A DNA stretch of 48,288 nucleotides. It comes from Coneutiohabitans thermophilus (lineage in GTDB: Bacteria > Zhuqueibacterota > Zhuqueibacteria > Zhuqueibacterales > Zhuqueibacteraceae). Each line of letters opens with the position of its first letter. Positions within the stretch are counted from its first letter, which is position 1. Of this stretch, positions 16,421 to 25,982 are shown in pieces. A program made the position numbers and the translations under genes. A model generated the notes under the pieces. The model did not search any database and had not been told where the DNA came from. It saw only the letters and a list, made by a program, of their open reading frames with translations. The stretch spans positions 1 through 48,288 of the forward strand of contig JAPDQY010000021.1 of assembly GCA_034505235.1 (NCBI GenBank). The letters are read 5' to 3'.

Positions 16421-18286
16421 ATGCGAGCACTCGAGCGCTTCCTTGCAGTCTGGCTCATCACGAGCGCGACTGCCCTCGTGCAGGCGCAGCCGCAAAACCG
16501 TGAGGCGCTGCAATGGTTCAGCAGCGGCATCATGGCGGCTGAACCGGACAAGAAAATCGCAGCCTATCAGCGCGCCATCGAGTTGGATCCGACTTATGTC
16601 GAGGCGCTGTACAATCTCGGCATGGTCTACAAAGCGCAGCAGCAATATGAGCAGGCGGCGCAATATCTCACCCGCGCCTATCAGGCCCGACCCGGCAAGA
16701 CCCAGGAGGCGCTGCGCCTGCAGATTTTGTTTGAACTGGCTGCGACGCAAATGAAACTCGGCCAGTCGCGCGAAGCCGAGGAGGGACTGCGCAATGCCAA
16801 AAGCCTGGCCAAAGACCGGACGCTGGCGAGCCTGATTTCGTTTGAGCTGGGCCGCTTTCTCTACCAACAGCATCGTTACGCCGAGGCGCTCGCCGAATTG
16901 CGCGCCGGTATGTCGCTGGATCCGGAAAACCGTCTCAAATTTGCCAACCTGATTGTGGCCGTGGAAAGGGCGCAGCAGCTTCAGGCGCTTTATGACCAGG
17001 CGCAACAAGCGCGGCAGGCTGGCAACCTTGCCGAAGCACAGGCGAAATTGGCGGAAATCATCGCCGCCGACGCCGGTTTCAGGGATGCGCAGGAACAATA
17101 CCTCAGCCTGCAGGCCAAACAGAAGTCTGACACCGACAAGGCGGCCTTCAATGCGCTTTATGAAGAGGCCCGCAAACTGGAAAGCGCGGGAAAGCTCGAA
17201 CTGGCGCTGGCTCTCTACGAAAAACTCGTGAACCAGGCCGTTGTCTTCAAAGATGTCCGCACCCGGTTGCAAGCCTTGCAGCAGCAGCTCGCCGAGCGTC
17301 GCACCCGGGAGACGCTGGAATCACAATATACTGCCGGACTAGCGGCACTCAAAGCCCGCGACTGGGCACGCGCCATCATCATTTTCGAAAAAATCCTGCA
17401 AACCGATGCCGAATTTCGGCAGGCGCGCCAGAAACTCCGGGAGGCGCAAAGCAATCTGGAGCGCGAAAATTCCGAAACCGTGCTCGCCCGCTTCTATACC
17501 GAAGGCTTGACGGCCATGAAACAAGGTGACATCCGAGCGGCGCTGGTCGCCTTCGAGAAAGTCCACAAGATCAATCAAGATTACCGCGATGTTGCCAGTC
17601 TGTTGGCAGAGGCCGAGGAGATGCTGGCGAATTCCCCCGCGCCGCGCACCCCGCGAACCGCAGGCACGGGACAGGATTCGCTCTATCGCGCGGCCCAGGC
17701 TGCGATCCAGGGGGAGAACTGGGCCCTGGCGGTGAAGCTGCTGGAGCAATTGCAAGCCGCCTCGCCCGAGGACCCCGGCCTGGTTGATCTGTTGGCGCAG
17801 GCACGTGTCAACCTGCAAATGAGCACGCCGCCGGTGCAGGCCGGCGCACAGCATGCCGAACCCCCGGTGTTGCTGATCAGCAGTGCGCTGATGGCGTTGC
17901 TGTTGCTGCCGGTGATCGGCTTTGTCGCGCTCTCCCCCATGCTGCGGGCGCGGATGGCATTGATGCGTGGTGACTATGATCGCGCCGCCCGGATTTACGA
18001 GAAAATACTGCAACAGCAACCCGGCCGCTTGAAGCTCTATCCCGCGCTGGCCAACATCTATTTGCTCACCGGCCGGCGCGACGAGCAGGCGCTCAAGGTG
18101 TATAAAACCATCCTGCAGCTCAACCTGATTACCTCGAATCGCGACGAGATCACGGCGGCTGTCGCGCAATCCTACCTCTCACAAGGCCGGATGGATGCCG
18201 ACGCCATCAAGGTCTTTGAAGACATGTTGCAAGCGGAATATCGCAAGTCCGAGTTGCTGACACGTTCCCAACCCGGCAGATCCTGA
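16421..18286 (+). CDS. large periplasmic-TPR / TM / cytoplasmic-TPR protein (P1)
   Basis: 621 residues, function unknown. Signal peptide ending near VQAQ (residue 22). TPRs fill residues 30-450, the first being AAYQRAIELDPTYVEALYNLG; units with the pattern LYEEARKLESAGKLELALALYEKL recur. A linker (APRTPRTAGTG) precedes DSLYRAAQAAIQGENWALAV. One TM at about 482-503 is followed by the basic stretch LRARMALMR and a 110-residue C-terminal TPR module (AARIYEKIL, YPALANIYLLTGRRDEQAL, YKTILQLN). The basic flank suggests a cytoplasmic C-terminus. ATG 16421 is preferred to in-frame ATG 16409 because AGGAGAGG sits just before it. It is the first of four co-oriented paralogues. Likely role: scaffold or adaptor linking periplasmic partners to a cytoplasmic partner (inference). 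Confidence 0.85.
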   Translation: MRALERFLAVWLITSATALVQAQPQNREALQWFSSGIMAAEPDKKIAAYQRAIELDPTYVEALYNLGMVYKAQQQYEQAAQYLTRAYQARPGKTQEALRLQILFELAATQMKLGQSREAEEGLRNAKSLAKDRTLASLISFELGRFLYQQHRYAEALAELRAGMSLDPENRLKFANLIVAVERAQQLQALYDQAQQARQAGNLAEAQAKLAEIIAADAGFRDAQEQYLSLQAKQKSDTDKAAFNALYEEARKLESAGKLELALALYEKLVNQAVVFKDVRTRLQALQQQLAERRTRETLESQYTAGLAALKARDWARAIIIFEKILQTDAEFRQARQKLREAQSNLERENSETVLARFYTEGLTAMKQGDIRAALVAFEKVHKINQDYRDVASLLAEAEEMLANSPAPRTPRTAGTGQDSLYRAAQAAIQGENWALAVKLLEQLQAASPEDPGLVDLLAQARVNLQMSTPPVQAGAQHAEPPVLLISSALMALLLLPVIGFVALSPMLRARMALMRGDYDRAARIYEKILQQQPGRLKLYPALANIYLLTGRRDEQALKVYKTILQLNLITSNRDEITAAVAQSYLSQGRMDADAIKVFEDMLQAEYRKSELLTRSQPGRS

Positions 18287-18319
18287 GCGGCAGACCTCCG
18301 GCGCAGACGGCCCTGCCGC
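18287..18319 (+). terminator. hairpin after P1
   Basis: GCGGCAG (18287-18293) and CTGCCGC (18313-18319) form a 7-bp stem with a 19-nt loop directly after the P1 stop. No U-tract. It may stabilise the message end or attenuate readthrough into P2. Confidence 0.3.
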
Positions 18320-18355
18320 CACGCCTGTCCTCGGCCAAACCAGCATCACTTTTTC

Positions 18356-18367
18356 AGGAGGTGATCC
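18356..18367 (+). promoter_or_regulatory. full-length Shine-Dalgarno of P2
   Basis: AGGAGGTGATCC is a 12-base match to the complement of the conserved 16S rRNA 3' end (GGAUCACCUCCU), with GGAGG 7 bases before the ATG at 18369. This is far longer than the 4-6 base sites of neighbouring genes and fixes the start. Confidence 0.85.
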
Positions 18368-18368
18368 A

Positions 18369-20231
18369 ATGCAAGCCAGGTCCCGTTCTCTCCCCCTCAC
18401 TGCTGTCTTGCTGGGCTTGTCCGCCGCGCTTGGATTTGCCCAGGTCAGAGACCCGGAAGCCGTGCGCTGGTACAATGCCGGCGTCGCGGAAAAAGATGCC
18501 GCCAAGGCCATCGCCGCGTACCAATCGGCGGTTGCCCGCGACTCCACCTTCGTGGAGGCACTGTTTGCGCTCGGCCTCGCCTACAACAACCAAAGGGACT
18601 TCGTCTCCGCGCACCGTTATCTCAGCCAGGCCATCCGGCACCTGTCGCCCAACGCAAAAAACTCCCTGCGGGTTAAAATCTACCATGAGCTCGCCAATGC
18701 CTATTTTGGCAAGGGCGAGTTGAGCGCGAGTGAAGAGGCGCTGCGCCAGGCTCTGGCACTCGCCAAGGATAGCAAGCTCAAAACCAGCATCACCTTCAAG
18801 CTGGCGCGCTTGCTCTGCCAGCAAAACCGGCTGCTGGAGGCGCTTGCCGAACTGAAGGCCAGGCGGCAGGAGGATTTGAAAAACAAGGACAGCTTCGACA
18901 GTTTCATCGCGCTGATTGAAAAAGAAATCGCAGCGGCGCAAGCCCCGCAGCCCGCCCAGGCGGAAAGCACGAGCCTGCTGGCAGCGACGCGGCCCGTCAA
19001 CACCGAACCGGGGGCGGATTCGCAGCGCACCGCCCTGCCTGGTGTCACGCCCAAGGCGCCTCTCTCCGCGGCAGAAACGGCAAAGCAATCTCCGGAAGAG
19101 CTCTATCAGCAAGCCCTCGCGCTGGAAGCGGAGGACAATTTGGAAATGGCGCAGGCCGCCTATGAGGCGCTGTTGCAGCGCGCGCCGAACTTCAAGGACG
19201 CGCGGCTGCGGTTGCAAGGCACGCAGCGCCGGCTGCTGGAAAAGCAAATTGCCCTGGAAGTCGAGCAAAAATACACCGAGGGCCTCGCCGCTCTGCGGGC
19301 CAGTGACTGGCTGGGCGCCATTGCCGCGTTTGAGCGCGTGCTCGAGCTCAAGCCTGATTACGGCGAAGTCAGCCAGCAACTCGCCGAGGCGCGGCGCCGT
19401 TTGGATCAGGAAAACACGGAGGAGGTGCTCGCCCGTTATTATGGTGAAGGCTTGAGCGCGATGCGCCGCGGCGATCTCGGCCGCTGTTTGGTGGCGTTCG
19501 AAAAAGTCCGGCGCCTGGACCCCAACTATCGTGAAGTCGCCGAACTGCTCGCACAGGTGGAAAGTGAGATTCAAAACCAGCGGCTGGCAGGCATGATGCC
19601 GGTACCCGCGCCGGGCACTGCGACCAGGGTGGATTCCCTTTATGACACCGCGCTGCGTTTCATGCAGCAAAACGAGTGGAAGCAGGCGGTCGTGACGCTG
19701 GAGAAACTGCGCATTCTCGCGCCCAACCACGCGGAGATCAACCGCTTGCTGGCACAAGCCCGCCTGAATCTCAGCTTCCTGGAGGCGGAAATGGCAAGCG
19801 TGGACGCGCGCAATGACACCAGCCGGGTGCTGACCACCGCCGGCATGCTGGTCGCAATCATTTTGGTGCCGATGTTGTCTTTTTTGATCCTTTCACCGTC
19901 TGCGCGCGCCCGGTTGCATCTGCTGTTGGGAGACTTCCCCCGTGCCGCACGGCTTTATGAACGTCTGCTGGCGCAAAAACCCAGCCGCGTCCATCTCTAT
20001 CCCGTGCTGGCAAACATTTATCTGCTGGCAGGTCGCCGCGATGAAAATGCCATGAAGATCTACAAAACCGTCTTGCAGCTCGATCTGCCGCTGCAGAACC
20101 GCGAGCAGATCAATGCCATGTTCACGCAGCACTATCTGGCGAACGGTCGCAGCGACAGCGAGACCATCAAGGCATTGGAAAGCGCCCTTCAAGTGGAACT
20201 CAACCGCAAGAGTGCCCGGCGCGAAGCGTGA
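18369..20231 (+). CDS. large periplasmic-TPR / TM / cytoplasmic-TPR protein (P2)
   Basis: 620 residues, paralogue of P1. Signal peptide (1-24, ending GFAQ). TPR array with AAYQSAVARDSTFVEALFALG as first unit; an Ala/Pro/Thr-rich low-complexity linker at about 193-240 divides the periplasmic part into two TPR blocks, a feature missing in P1. The second block has ELYQQALALEAEDNLEMAQ and LARYYGEGLSAMRRGDLGR. Then DSLYDTALRFMQQNEWKQAV, a TM at about 489-508, basic SARARLHLL, and the C-terminal module AARLYERLL, YPVLANIYLLAGRRDENAM, YKTVLQLD. The start is fixed by an unusually complete Shine-Dalgarno. It lies 82 bases after P1 and probably shares its transcript. Confidence 0.85.
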   Translation: MQARSRSLPLTAVLLGLSAALGFAQVRDPEAVRWYNAGVAEKDAAKAIAAYQSAVARDSTFVEALFALGLAYNNQRDFVSAHRYLSQAIRHLSPNAKNSLRVKIYHELANAYFGKGELSASEEALRQALALAKDSKLKTSITFKLARLLCQQNRLLEALAELKARRQEDLKNKDSFDSFIALIEKEIAAAQAPQPAQAESTSLLAATRPVNTEPGADSQRTALPGVTPKAPLSAAETAKQSPEELYQQALALEAEDNLEMAQAAYEALLQRAPNFKDARLRLQGTQRRLLEKQIALEVEQKYTEGLAALRASDWLGAIAAFERVLELKPDYGEVSQQLAEARRRLDQENTEEVLARYYGEGLSAMRRGDLGRCLVAFEKVRRLDPNYREVAELLAQVESEIQNQRLAGMMPVPAPGTATRVDSLYDTALRFMQQNEWKQAVVTLEKLRILAPNHAEINRLLAQARLNLSFLEAEMASVDARNDTSRVLTTAGMLVAIILVPMLSFLILSPSARARLHLLLGDFPRAARLYERLLAQKPSRVHLYPVLANIYLLAGRRDENAMKIYKTVLQLDLPLQNREQINAMFTQHYLANGRSDSETIKALESALQVELNRKSARREA

Positions 20232-20511
20232 GCGGAGAGGGATGGCGCGAGCCGGCGGCAGGCATATGCCGGCGCGGAACAACATCGTTTCTGCAGTCCC
20301 TGCTCAGCGTTGTACGGCTGCGGCGGCGAAAAACGCCTCCGCACCCCTTGTCAGGTTTGTGTTGCAGAAAGGAGCAGGCAGGGCAGGGACACTGTGTGTC
20401 CGGTCTGCCCGGGCGGAAAAGATGACACGACTCCCTTGCGCAACCGGCATTTCATCGCAGGAATGATTTCAAGAGGCAAAAGGCAACGCGTTGGTCATAA
20501 AGGACGTTGGG

Positions 20512-22230
20512 ATGAGACTGACCCTGGCCCGCTGCGGCATATTGTACGCACTGTGTTGGTTGTTGCTGCCGCTGGCTGCCGCGGCCCAATCCCACAACGA
20601 AGAGGCCAACAAATGGTTCAAATCCGGCCTGCGGCAGAAAAACGCGGATCTTGCCATGGCCGCCTATCAGCGCGCCCTGGAGCTGGATCCGGAGTTTCAG
20701 GAAGCCCTTTATAATCTCGCGCTGTTGCATCGCAAACGCAAGGCCTATGCCCAGGCGCGCGAGCTGCTCGAACGCGCCCGCTCGCTGAACGCCGGATCCA
20801 ACAAGGCAGACTTGCGCTTCAAAATCGTCTATGAGTTGGCAGCGCTCAACCAGCGGCTGGATGATTTGGAGGCCGCCGAGGAGGCGCTGCGCCAGGCGTT
20901 TGAGCTTGCGCCCGAAGCCAGACTGCGCACCCAGGTGTCACTGGATCTCGGCCGGCTGCTTTATCAAGGTGGCCGCTATCGGGAAGCGTTGACCGAACTG
21001 CAGCAGGGCCGCCAGCACGCCACCGGCAACCAGGCGGAATTCGACAAGCTGATCCCCGTCGTGGAAGAAGCCGTGCGGCTTTTCAATCTCTATCAACAAG
21101 CCGCCAAAGAACGGGCGCATGGCAACTTCGAGGAGGCGCTAGCCTTGCTCCGGCAAATCGAGGCGGAAAAGCCCGGCTTCATGAATGTTGGCCGTGAAAT
21201 TGCCTCCCTGGGTGCGAGCTTGGAAACCGCCGCGCGTGAAGAGGTTTTCCACCGGCTTTATTTGCAGGCGCAAAGCTACGAAGCCGACGACCGCCTCGAG
21301 CTTGCAATTGCCACCTATGAAAACCTGCTGCAATCCGCCCCCGGATACAAGGATGCCGAAACCCGGCTGCAACGGGTACGCCGGCGCTTGCAGGACAAAC
21401 AGCGCCTGTTGAATGTGCGGCCCTGGCTGGCCCGTCTGCAGGCGGACAGCGGCCGCGCTGTGCTTGAAGCGCGCGCCCGGCGATACTATCTCGATGGCCG
21501 CCGTGCCCTGGCAAGCGGCAACTACACCCGCGCCCTGGTGGCTTTCGAGAAAGCCCGCGAGCTCAACCCCTACGACAGCGAAGTTGACACCCTGCTTGCC
21601 CGAGTGCGCAGCCATCTGTTGCCGGCTGCCACGGTGTTGCCGTTCGAAATGGTGGATGTGCCGGCCGTGATCGACAGCACCGTCGGTGATTCTGCCGCTC
21701 CGACAGCGGCTCCCCCTCCCGCCCCGGCGGCGGAGGTCATGGCCGTGACCATCGAACCGGCAATTTCGCGACTTCACGACGAGGATACCAGCTTGTATTC
21801 CCAGATCGAATTTGCCGAGGAGGAACAAGAAGCAGTGGTGGCCGCCGGGCTCAATTGGGGCATGATTCTGCTGGTTGCCGCCATTATCACGGCATTGGTG
21901 GTGTTGCCCTTCAGCGGTGTCTTTCCATACTCCGACCAGGTGCGGGCGCAAGCCTTTCTCCTGCTGCGCGATTTCAATCGTGCCGCTTCGATTTATGAGA
22001 AGCTGTTGGAGCAAAATCCCAGGGCGACGGGGTTGTATTCCCGCCTGGCCGAGATTTATCTGCGCGCCGGCCGCACCGATGGCAATGCCCTCAAAGTTTA
22101 TGAGAGTGTCCTGCAGATGAGTCTGCCGACACCCAACTGGGATCGCATCTCCTCGATTGTGGCGCAGAGCAGACAACAGCGTGCGCGTGCGACCACACCG
22201 GGCTCTGCCGCCGGCCGCAGTCGAAACTAA
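20512..22230 (+). CDS. large periplasmic-TPR / TM / cytoplasmic-TPR protein (P3)
   Basis: 572 residues, the most divergent of the four large paralogues. Signal peptide (1-23, LLLPLAAAAQ). TPRs from residue 25, first unit AAYQRALELDPEFQEALYNLA; later YYLDGRRALASGNYTRALVAFEKA. The juxtamembrane TPR (DSLY...W) of the other members is replaced by a Pro/Ala/Glu-rich linker (about 385-445, with APPPAPAAE and EFAEEEQE). TM at about 448-470, then VRAQAFLLL and a C-terminal module with AASIYEKLLEQNP, YSRLAEIYLRAGRTDGNAL and YESVLQM, ending earlier than in P1, P2 and P4. ATG 20512 is chosen over TTG 20491 because AAAGGA lies 7 bases upstream. 280 bases of non-coding DNA precede it. Confidence 0.83.
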   Translation: MRLTLARCGILYALCWLLLPLAAAAQSHNEEANKWFKSGLRQKNADLAMAAYQRALELDPEFQEALYNLALLHRKRKAYAQARELLERARSLNAGSNKADLRFKIVYELAALNQRLDDLEAAEEALRQAFELAPEARLRTQVSLDLGRLLYQGGRYREALTELQQGRQHATGNQAEFDKLIPVVEEAVRLFNLYQQAAKERAHGNFEEALALLRQIEAEKPGFMNVGREIASLGASLETAAREEVFHRLYLQAQSYEADDRLELAIATYENLLQSAPGYKDAETRLQRVRRRLQDKQRLLNVRPWLARLQADSGRAVLEARARRYYLDGRRALASGNYTRALVAFEKARELNPYDSEVDTLLARVRSHLLPAATVLPFEMVDVPAVIDSTVGDSAAPTAAPPPAPAAEVMAVTIEPAISRLHDEDTSLYSQIEFAEEEQEAVVAAGLNWGMILLVAAIITALVVLPFSGVFPYSDQVRAQAFLLLRDFNRAASIYEKLLEQNPRATGLYSRLAEIYLRAGRTDGNALKVYESVLQMSLPTPNWDRISSIVAQSRQQRARATTPGSAAGRSRN

Positions 22231-22474
22231 CCGCCGCCGCGCCACGAATGGCGGTAAGCGCACTGTTTTTCCTCACCTTGCTCCCACGCCCCTGCTTTCC
22301 CCGAAACGCACATACCTTTCTGCAGCCATTAAGTTTGGGGGTAAAATAGGCAAACTGGAGTTGTCTCTGCAGCAGGGGGGACAATTGTATGTGCGCCAAC
22401 CATTTCGCAAATGCTGTTGCCGGTACCCAAGGATCGGACGCCGGTTTCTCTGGTTCATCTCAAGGAGGTTTGTG

Positions 22475-25400
22475 GTGAGCTCACGACAAGGCCATGTCCG
22501 CCAGCGGCGGATCATTGCGTGCGTTCTTGTTTGGATGGGGCTGGTGCCCGGCCTGTGCCGCGCGACGGAAGTTTCCGGCCGCCAGTCCGGAATCTGGAAT
22601 TTGGCTGGCAGCCCCTATTTGGTGACCGGCGATGTCGTTGTGCCGCTAGCAGATACCCTGGTGATACAGGCGGGTGTGGTGGTCAAGTTTGCCGGCGCCT
22701 TCAGCATCAAAGTGCATGGCGTTTTAATCGCCAATGGCACGGTGGCCGACCGCATCGTTTTCACCTCGGCATACGACAATGAGTTCGGCTGGAGTGGCGT
22801 CACCAGCCGCCGTCTGCCCACCCTTCGTGACTGGCAGGGAATCGAGTTGCTCGGAGAGGGCCGATCCGGCTCGCAACTGTCCTTTTGTGTCATTCGCTAC
22901 AGCGACCACGCCATCATCGCCAGAAACGTGCAGCCGGTGCTCAAAAATCTCATCATCACCGATTGCGACGTTGACAAGTTGATGATCAATGGCCGCGGTG
23001 TCCCGGTGCTGGACGGCATCGAGAGCGACTACAGCCTGGCGCCCGACCCCCGGGCAGCGGAATCCAGCCCCCTGTCAGGCGAGGAGCCACATCTGCCGGT
23101 GGTGGCAGAGAAGAACGGCGGTGAGGCAGTGGTGAACACCACTTTGACGGCTGAAGCCACCGTGCTCGGTTTCGTCAGTGATTCGGAAACCGGCGAGCGC
23201 CTGCCCGGCGCCAGCCTCGAGCTGATTCCGGAGGGCATAGCCGGTCAGGCCACGGGCACCATCACCGGCCCCAACGGCGAGTTCGAGATCAAAGAAGTCA
23301 TTCCCGGCATCTACACCATCACCACCTCCTACATCGGTTATGAAAAAAAGGTGATGCAACAGGTCGAGCTTTCGCCGGGCATGACCAAGGCGCTGGAGAT
23401 CTCCCTGCTGCATGTTGGTTTGCAACTCAATCCCGTGATCATCACGGCCTCGCGCCGGCCGGAGAAGATCTTCGAGGCGCCGGTGGCCATCTCGCTGCTG
23501 GAGGGCACACAGCTTCAGTCGCGCTCGGTGCTCACCCCGCTGGAGCACATCAAAACCCTGCCGGCGGTGGATTTTGCCGCCACCGGCATCAACCAGGCGA
23601 ACGTGGTGGTGCGGGGATTCAACAATGTCTTTTCCGGCGCGTTGCTGGCGCAGGTTGACAACCGCATCGCGGGCTTGCCCTCGTTGCGCTTCAACGCCTA
23701 CAACCTGATTCCCATCGCCAACGAGGATCTCGAGCGCATCGAAGTGGTCTCCGGCCCGGGCGCGGCTCTTTACGGCCCCAACAGTGCCAACGGCGTGGTG
23801 CATCTCATCACCAAATCGCCGTTTGGCGCGGAAGGCACCAGCTTGAGCGCCGGCGGAGGCGAACGCATTGAATTCATCGGCTCGTTCCGCCATGCCAACA
23901 GCTTGGGCGATCGCCTGGGCTACAAAATTTCCGGGCAATTCTACCAGGGGGTGGACTGGTTCTCTCGCGATCCTGCCGAGCCGGAATTCTTCGAAATTGC
24001 CGGCAAGCGCGTGCCCGCCCCTGGCCGCGATTTTGACGTGGAACGGTTGAGCCTGGATGCCCGCCTGGATTTCCGGCCGGCAGCGGGAATGACCGGCATC
24101 CTCTCCGCGGGATTCAGTCAGATCAGCGATATCGAATTGACCGGTGTTGGCGCGGCGCAGGCGCGTGACTGGCGTTTCTATTACCTGCAAGGCCGGTTAT
24201 ATTACAAGAGCCTGTTTGCGCAGGCCTACCTCAATCAAACCGATGCCGGTGACACCTATTTGCTGCGCAGCGGTGCGCCGATTGTGGACAGATCCAGCCT
24301 ACTGGTCGGGCAGGTGCATCACGGCTTCACTCTGGGGCGGCGCCAGCGCTTCACCTATGGCTTCGATGTGCTGCAGACCAGGCCGAATACCGGCGGCACG
24401 ATCAACAACCGTCACGAACCTTTCGATCGCATTGATGAGCGTGGCGCCTTTTTGCAATCGGAGACGTCGCTCATGCCCCGGCTCTCGGCGATTCTGGCCG
24501 CGCGCCTGGATGATCACACCTTCATCAAAGGGCAGGTCCTCTCCCCGCGGGCCGCGCTTCTGTTCAAGCCATGGGAGAGGCACACGCTGCGTCTGACTTA
24601 CAATCAGGCGTACAGCACACCCTCGGCCAACAATTTGTTCCTGGATATTCTCTCAACCACGGTGCCGACCCGGTCGATCAACCCCGCCCTGGAACCGGTG
24701 CTGGGTCCGGTTTTTTTCGAGCTTTATGCCGAAGGCACCGCCCCACGCCGGGGTGGCTTTGCCCGGACAAGCGCGGGCGGGTTCACATTCCGGCGGGGTG
24801 CCGATCAGCGGCCACAAATGATTTCGCTCCTTGGCGCGGCCGCGGGTGCCGGCAGTGGCTATCTGCCGCCGGATGTCAACCCTGTCTGGCCGGCGTTGCG
24901 CAACCTGATTCTGGCGTCACAACCTGCCGGACCGGCGCGGGAGGCGCTGGCCGCCGCGTTGCCGCGCTCGCTGAGCGCCACGGTGCCCGGCGTGCTGCGC
25001 GCCTTCAATCCCACCTCGCGGGCGTTTGATGTCCCGGTTTTGACCGTCAGCGATATTCCGCTGACCAAGCCGACCATCACCACCACCACGGAGATCGGAT
25101 ACAAAGGGCTGTGGTACCAAAAGCTGCTGGTGGGAATCGATCTCTATCGCACGCGCGTGCGGGATTTTGTCGGTCCGTTGACGGTGGAAACCCCGCATGT
25201 TTTTGTGGATCCGGCGGCGCTGACGCAGGTGCTGGCCCGGGATTTGGCAGCCAATGGTTTCGCGCCGGCGGCCGCGCAAGCCACGGCGCAAAGCATCGCG
25301 CAAAGCCTGGCGAATCTGCCCCTGGGCTTGATTTCGCCCCAGGAGGTGCAAAGCGCGACCGAAGTGATCATGACCTATCGCAATTTCGGCGACATTTCAT

Positions 25401-25816
25401 TCTACGGTGCTGACCTGAGTCTGGGCTGGGTGCTCAATCGAAGCTGGCGGCTGGCGTTGAACTATTCCCATGTCAGCCGGGATTTCTTTGCCAGCAACGC
25501 GCGCCAGCCGCACGATATTGCGCTCAATGCCCCGCGCAACAAGTTCAGCGCCAGCGTGTGTTTTTCCGCGCTCAATACCGGTCTGGAGGCCGAGGCACGG
25601 CTCCGCCACATCGAGGGCTTTCCGGTGCTCTCCGGCGTTTACCTCGGTGCGGTGCAGACGCACACGGTACTGGATTGGGACTTGAGCTTCAACCTCAGCC
25701 GCAGCACCCAGGCGCTCATTTCCGTGCAAAACGTGCTGGACGATCCCTATCGGGCCTTTGTGGGAGCGCCGTTGATCGGCCGGATGGTCATCCTGCGGCT
25801 GGTGCAATCGCTGTAA
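22475..25816 (+). CDS. TonB-dependent outer-membrane receptor with N-terminal beta-helix-like domain
   Basis: 1113 residues. Outer-membrane receptor for energised import of a large or scarce ligand. Order: signal peptide (to about 30, GLVPGLCRAT); a parallel beta-helix-like domain (about 38-185) with repeating hydrophobic strands such as YLVTGDVVVPLADTLVIQAG and FCVIRYSDHAIIARNVQ; an acidic linker; a carboxypeptidase-regulatory-like beta-sandwich (about 227-305: GFVSDSETGERLPGASLEL, ITGPNGEFEIKEVIPGIYTI); the plug domain from about 322 (ITASRRPEKIFEAPVAISLL, VVRGFNNVFSGALL, IEVVSGPGAALYGPNSANGV); and a barrel ending VILRLVQSL. The last residue is Leu rather than the usual Phe. No TonB box was recognised. 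GTG 22475 is chosen for its 6-base distance to GGAGG; GTG 22472 is the alternative. It lies between paralogues P3 and P4. Ligand unknown. Confidence 0.92.
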   Translation: MSSRQGHVRQRRIIACVLVWMGLVPGLCRATEVSGRQSGIWNLAGSPYLVTGDVVVPLADTLVIQAGVVVKFAGAFSIKVHGVLIANGTVADRIVFTSAYDNEFGWSGVTSRRLPTLRDWQGIELLGEGRSGSQLSFCVIRYSDHAIIARNVQPVLKNLIITDCDVDKLMINGRGVPVLDGIESDYSLAPDPRAAESSPLSGEEPHLPVVAEKNGGEAVVNTTLTAEATVLGFVSDSETGERLPGASLELIPEGIAGQATGTITGPNGEFEIKEVIPGIYTITTSYIGYEKKVMQQVELSPGMTKALEISLLHVGLQLNPVIITASRRPEKIFEAPVAISLLEGTQLQSRSVLTPLEHIKTLPAVDFAATGINQANVVVRGFNNVFSGALLAQVDNRIAGLPSLRFNAYNLIPIANEDLERIEVVSGPGAALYGPNSANGVVHLITKSPFGAEGTSLSAGGGERIEFIGSFRHANSLGDRLGYKISGQFYQGVDWFSRDPAEPEFFEIAGKRVPAPGRDFDVERLSLDARLDFRPAAGMTGILSAGFSQISDIELTGVGAAQARDWRFYYLQGRLYYKSLFAQAYLNQTDAGDTYLLRSGAPIVDRSSLLVGQVHHGFTLGRRQRFTYGFDVLQTRPNTGGTINNRHEPFDRIDERGAFLQSETSLMPRLSAILAARLDDHTFIKGQVLSPRAALLFKPWERHTLRLTYNQAYSTPSANNLFLDILSTTVPTRSINPALEPVLGPVFFELYAEGTAPRRGGFARTSAGGFTFRRGADQRPQMISLLGAAAGAGSGYLPPDVNPVWPALRNLILASQPAGPAREALAAALPRSLSATVPGVLRAFNPTSRAFDVPVLTVSDIPLTKPTITTTTEIGYKGLWYQKLLVGIDLYRTRVRDFVGPLTVETPHVFVDPAALTQVLARDLAANGFAPAAAQATAQSIAQSLANLPLGLISPQEVQSATEVIMTYRNFGDISFYGADLSLGWVLNRSWRLALNYSHVSRDFFASNARQPHDIALNAPRNKFSASVCFSALNTGLEAEARLRHIEGFPVLSGVYLGAVQTHTVLDWDLSFNLSRSTQALISVQNVLDDPYRAFVGAPLIGRMVILRLVQSL

Positions 25817-25822
25817 AGCCGT

Positions 25823-25844
25823 GCCGCGATCTTCCCGTCGCGGC
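25823..25844 (+). terminator. hairpin after the TonB receptor gene
   Basis: GCCGCGA (25823-25829) and TCGCGGC (25838-25844) form a 7-bp GC-rich stem with an 8-nt loop just after the stop. No U-tract follows, so termination strength is uncertain. Confidence 0.4.
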
Positions 25845-25982
25845 GCAGGATGCGCAGATATCTGCGGCGCACTTTGCCGGTTTTCGCACCGGGGACTCCG
25901 CCTTCAGGAAGAATGTGGGGCACGTCCTGTCCCTTTATGAAATTCCAATGCTAAATTGCGCTGTCATCCCCACGGGTTGCTC

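Noticed and set aside
18354..19757. 467-codon open frame on the minus strand
   Set aside because: Antisense to P2, whose signal peptide, TPRs and Shine-Dalgarno are convincing.
22231..22474. Possible riboswitch (cobalamin or c-di-GMP) before the TonB receptor
   Set aside because: Looked for conserved boxes; none was found and no convincing multi-stem fold was seen.
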